Of a stretch of DNA of 64,000 bases, positions 61,351 through 64,000 are shown piece after piece. Numbering within the stretch: the stretch's first letter is position 1; the number at the start of each line of letters is the position of its first letter. The notes under the pieces were generated by a model that searched no databases, was not told the DNA's origin, and worked only from the letters and a program-made list of their open reading frames with translations. This DNA is from an uncultured Alphaproteobacteria bacterium (GTDB lineage: Bacteria; Pseudomonadota; Alphaproteobacteria; Caulobacterales; Hyphomonadaceae), in contig CAIKWZ010000040.1 of assembly GCA_903831255.1 (NCBI GenBank), forward strand, positions 124,001-188,000. The letters are read 5' to 3'. The position numbers were made by a program, and so were the translations under genes.

Positions 61351-62075
61351 GCTGGAGTGTTCCCCTTTTTCATGAAGCGGCCGCGCGTGAAGCGATGAGC
61401 GAGCAGCGCGATGCCGAACAGCGATGTTGAGAGCGCCAGCACGGCGGCGGCGACAATCAGCGGATGATTGAAAGACTCGCGCGATCGGTAATCCATGATG
61501 TGCAGGGACCAGAGCAGGTCATAAGTCCTCCACAGATCCGTTCGCACCGGACCGGGCCGCCCGCTGACGGCGTTAACGTAGAGCACCGGCCGTCCCGACC
61601 CCTCGAAATGCGCCGCCCACATGGGACCTGTTCCCCCAGCCTCCCTTGGCGGCGCCTCCACGAACTCCATCCTTGAGGGCTCCTCCGACCCAAGCCAGGA
61701 GACTGAGGCGATCGCGCGGGCCTGCTCCTCAGAAATTGGAGACAGAACCTCAGCCGTTTCAGCCGACACAAGGAAGGAGCCGATCTCAGCCCGGATTTCG
61801 TAGACTGGCGTGCCTGCAAGCGATCGTAGCGTGACAGAGACAGGACGATCCTCCACCACCGACGACAGGGCCTCCTGAGGCGTGACCCGAACAGCGGAAA
61901 GATCCACCACGCTGTCCTCAGACGCCGACCACAGCCGGTCCCCCCGAATGTCCGAGATAGGAAAAAGCGTGAAGAAGAGCCCCGTGGCAGTCCAGACAAG
62001 GAGCTGAACCCCTACGACAAGACCAAGCCACTTATGAGCAATGGCGATGCGACGGGCCGCTAAGGGTGAGATCAT
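61347..62075 (-). CDS. PepSY-associated TM protein
   Basis: The 242-residue protein has an N-terminal TM with heme-like His context (RRIAIAHKWLGLVVGVQLLVWTATGLFFTLFPI). A periplasmic PepSY-like domain follows (VRVTPQEALSSVVEDRPVSVTLRSLAGTPVYEIRAE). The C-terminal TM is preceded by LLWSLHIMDYRSRESFNHPLIVAAAVLALSTSLFGIALLAHRF. The HKW, LHIMDY and His-rich membrane pattern is typical of PepSY_TM proteins, some of which are ferric reductases near TonB-dependent receptors. This suggests an iron-related role with the receptor at 53-55 kb (inference). It overlaps the DUF4345-like gene. Confidence 0.87.
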   Translation of the reverse strand: MISPLAARRIAIAHKWLGLVVGVQLLVWTATGLFFTLFPISDIRGDRLWSASEDSVVDLSAVRVTPQEALSSVVEDRPVSVTLRSLAGTPVYEIRAEIGSFLVSAETAEVLSPISEEQARAIASVSWLGSEEPSRMEFVEAPPREAGGTGPMWAAHFEGSGRPVLYVNAVSGRPGPVRTDLWRTYDLLWSLHIMDYRSRESFNHPLIVAAAVLALSTSLFGIALLAHRFTRGRFMKKGNTPA

Positions 62076-62132
62076 GACGCTAGCCCTACGCCGTTGCAGA
62101 GGCGCGGTAAATGGAGAAGCCCCGGTAAAGGA

Positions 62133-62663
62133 TTATTCCACCGAGCAGAACTCCGGTCCGTCCTCAGGAGCTTGACCCAATCCGCATCCGACCTCCAGAA
62201 ACGGGCTCATTGCGTCTGACAGCTCACGGGTGCGTCTGTAAATCACCTCCGCGGTCGGGGCCGCCTCCGGCGGATCGAACACCCATGAAGGCGCCCCCGC
62301 AATGACGCAGGCGTCAGCGGTTAGCAGGCCTCGCCGACAGATTTCATCCCGCAGCGCCACCAGCTCCAGACCCGCGCGCCTTAATTCGCGATCAGCCCGG
62401 ATCAGATCGCCATCTTCCTGCTCGACGGCAGGGGCCCCTTCCTCGAGACCTTCGCGCGCGCGCCCGAGCAGGACGCTAAGTCGCCCCGCATCAATCGCCA
62501 GCACGAAGGGCTCGGGAATTTCCTCCGGGGGCGCCTGCACCGTCTCTGCCGGACCGTCACGCGGCGCATCGCCTGCAGCAGAGGTTGCGTCCCTCTCCGG
62601 CGAACAGGCAGACAAAAAAAGTCCCAGCCACGCCATAGCCGCCAGTTGTCCGGATCTTGTCAT
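62133..62663 (-). CDS. Lipoprotein of unknown function
   Basis: The 176-residue protein is counted from ATG 62663, which has GGGAGGT upstream. Its lipobox is FLSAC (Cys20). A Pro/Glu-rich linker follows (ETVQAPPEEIPEP), then a helical domain with four Cys (EICRRGLLTADACVIA, VGCGLG, EFCSVE), likely two disulfides. No family recognised. It sits between the PepSY-TM gene and the ABC transporter on the same strand. Confidence 0.75.
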   Translation of the reverse strand: MTRSGQLAAMAWLGLFLSACSPERDATSAAGDAPRDGPAETVQAPPEEIPEPFVLAIDAGRLSVLLGRAREGLEEGAPAVEQEDGDLIRADRELRRAGLELVALRDEICRRGLLTADACVIAGAPSWVFDPPEAAPTAEVIYRRTRELSDAMSPFLEVGCGLGQAPEDGPEFCSVE

Positions 62664-62719
62664 CCCGTACCTCCCAATTGAGGAGCGAAGCGTCTCCAGG
62701 GCCATTCAAGCCTCCCGCC

Positions 62720-64000
62720 TCAGGTCAGTTGTCCGGACGCAAGCTCGGCATACCGTCCCCCAAGCGCGATCAGCTCTTCGTGGCGACCGCTCTCCACCAC
62801 GCGGCCGCTGCTGAGAACGAATATCCGATCCGCGGCCCTGACTGTCGCAAGCCTGTGGGCCACGACAATTATGGTACGTCGCCCCGCAACACGTGCAAGG
62901 GCATCCTGCACCAGCGCCTCACTTTCAGAATCAAGCGCGCTGGTCGCCTCGTCCAGCAGCAGGATCGGCGCCTCCGACAACAAGGCGCGTGCAAGAGCGA
63001 CCCGCTGACGCTGTCCCCCGGAAAGATTACGCCCCCCCTCTCCGACAGGCGTCTCAAGTCCCAGCGGCGCTTCGTCGATAAAATGACAGGCAGCTTCCCT
63101 CGCGACCCTCAGAACATCGTCGCTGGAAGCTCCTGGTCGCCCGAGTAGAATATTGTCCCGGATCGTGCCCTCGAAGAGAAAGGCGTCCTGAGAGACCAGG
63201 GCGAAACAGCCCCTGAGGGAAGACAGAGACAGGTTGCGCAGATCAACGCCGTCGAGCCTGAACTGTCCGGCGTCTGCGTCATAAAGGCGAAGGAGGAGAT
63301 TGAAGACTGTAGATTTCCCCGAACCCGACGGACCAACAAGCGCGGTGACGGCCCCTGGCTCAGCCCTGAAGGTAAACCCGTTGAGCACTGAGGAGGAGCG
63401 TTCCGCTCCGCCTGGATAGGAAAAAACCACCTGATCGGCCTCCACCAGGCCTGACGACCGGAAGTTCGTCTGAGCTCCGGGCCGATCAACCACGCGCGAA
63501 GGCTGATCGAGCTCCTGGTAGACACGATCCGCAGCTGCGACACCCTCGTTGAGCACCGAGTTCAGCGTGCCAAGCGCCCTGACTTCGGGCGAGGCAACGC
63601 CAATCGCGGTGATGAACCCGATCACCTCCCCAACGCTCGCCTCCCCGGCCAGCGCACGCCACCCGGCGAACGCGAAGAGACCCGCGAGCGCAACCCCTCC
63701 CATCACTTCAAGGAAGGGATCGACCAGGGCCTTGGATCGAAGGATGCGCAGATAAAGGCGCGCGCGCTCTTCAAAAGCTGACCGGGCGCGGTCGATCTGG
63801 CGCCCTTCGAGAGAATACGCCTTGACGGTCCGCGCGCCCTGGAAAGCTTCAGTCAGAAAGGACGACAGCTCGCCAGCCTGTTCCTGGGCGACACGCGATG
63901 TCCTGCGTATGCGATCACCCAACCGAACCACGGGCCAGAACGCGACCGGATAAACAACGATCAGAAGCAGAGCGAGAGGCCAGTCCTTAAGCAGCATGAA
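62720..64000 (-). CDS. MsbA/exporter-type ABC transporter, N-terminus beyond window
   Basis: Fused permease-ATPase half-transporter, partial at the window edge. The visible permease part has the TM helices before VRLGDRIRRTSRVAQEQAGELSSFLTEAFQGARTVKAYSLE, the coupling-helix region of MsbA-like exporters. The ATPase domain has Walker A GPSGSGKST, Q-loop FALVSQDAFLFEGTIRDNI, signature NLSGGQRQRVALARALL, Walker B PILLLDEATSALD and H-loop VVAHRLATV, all intact. The frame remains open to base 64000. MsbA itself (lipid A flippase) is possible, but a drug or peptide exporter cannot be excluded from this fragment. Confidence 0.94.
   Translation of the reverse strand, partial: FMLLKDWPLALLLIVVYPVAFWPVVRLGDRIRRTSRVAQEQAGELSSFLTEAFQGARTVKAYSLEGRQIDRARSAFEERARLYLRILRSKALVDPFLEVMGGVALAGLFAFAGWRALAGEASVGEVIGFITAIGVASPEVRALGTLNSVLNEGVAAADRVYQELDQPSRVVDRPGAQTNFRSSGLVEADQVVFSYPGGAERSSSVLNGFTFRAEPGAVTALVGPSGSGKSTVFNLLLRLYDADAGQFRLDGVDLRNLSLSSLRGCFALVSQDAFLFEGTIRDNILLGRPGASSDDVLRVAREAACHFIDEAPLGLETPVGEGGRNLSGGQRQRVALARALLSEAPILLLDEATSALDSESEALVQDALARVAGRRTIIVVAHRLATVRAADRIFVLSSGRVVESGRHEELIALGGRYAELASGQLT

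Overview
The window looks like a contiguous stretch of a GC-rich alphaproteobacterial chromosome. The housekeeping proteins (UvrA, TrmFO, SmpB, DapA, Fe-type SOD, RluB, MeaB), the NDUFAF6-like squalene/phytoene-synthase-fold protein, and a lipoprotein resembling the CC0125/CC1285 family fit Caulobacterales/Parvularculales-like lineages. That placement comes from reading proteins, not from a search. I saw no rRNA, CRISPR array, insertion sequence or prophage. One tRNA (Trp, CCA) is present. Both window ends cut a gene: uvrA at the left and an exporter-type ABC transporter at the right.

Layout. 1-9.9 kb is mostly core: uvrA (3' part), an HU protein with a basic tail, a membrane protein, trmFO, the NDUFAF6-like gene, sodB, a TauD-type dioxygenase, smpB-dapA, and a soluble lytic transglycosylase. 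10-29.4 kb is an accessory block of signalling and electron-transfer genes. It holds a CHASE2 class III cyclase, a CpdA-like phosphodiesterase and an orphan CcmI. On the minus strand follow an oxidoreductase (FAD/NAD, two cyclic-nucleotide domains, four 4Fe-4S sites), a five-helix membrane protein with b-heme-like histidines, and an FHA-transmembrane-decaheme cytochrome fusion. Divergently on the plus strand lie a c554-like multiheme cytochrome, a double GlcG/HbpS-domain lipoprotein, an outer-membrane beta-barrel and a 1358-residue decaheme protein with LVIVD-type repeats. 29.5-40.3 kb is a minus-strand operon: two-partner secretion transporter (TpsB), giant filamentous adhesin-like TpsA, secreted TPR-CHAT protease-like protein, and a FecR-like protein.

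40.4-51.2 kb is metabolic: Thr/Ser dehydratase-like and nitronate monooxygenase-like genes, then a methylmalonyl-CoA mutase locus (small subunit, large subunit, meaB). The two mutase subunits are separated by a PQQ sugar dehydrogenase, an SDR and an EF-hand protein. 51.3-64 kb is mixed: a secreted ClpP-fold protein, a GFA-family protein, a TonB-dependent receptor with a 9-1-9 Fur/Mur-type palindrome, an HHH membrane protein plus OmpA-domain pair, two RNA methyltransferase-like genes, tRNA-Trp, a thioesterase, a GST, rluB, a PepSY-TM protein, and the ABC transporter.

Main hypothesis: the 10-29.4 kb block encodes an undescribed trans-envelope electron conduit. A cytoplasmic oxidoreductase carrying cyclic-nucleotide domains would pass electrons through a b-type membrane protein and an FHA-linked periplasmic decaheme. 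They would then go via a soluble multiheme cytochrome to a porin/decaheme pair at the outer membrane. At least 24 CxxCH motifs are encoded. The direction of electron flow, the partners and the regulation are inference. The cyclase next to it lacks the usual transition-state Asn, so its activity is in doubt.
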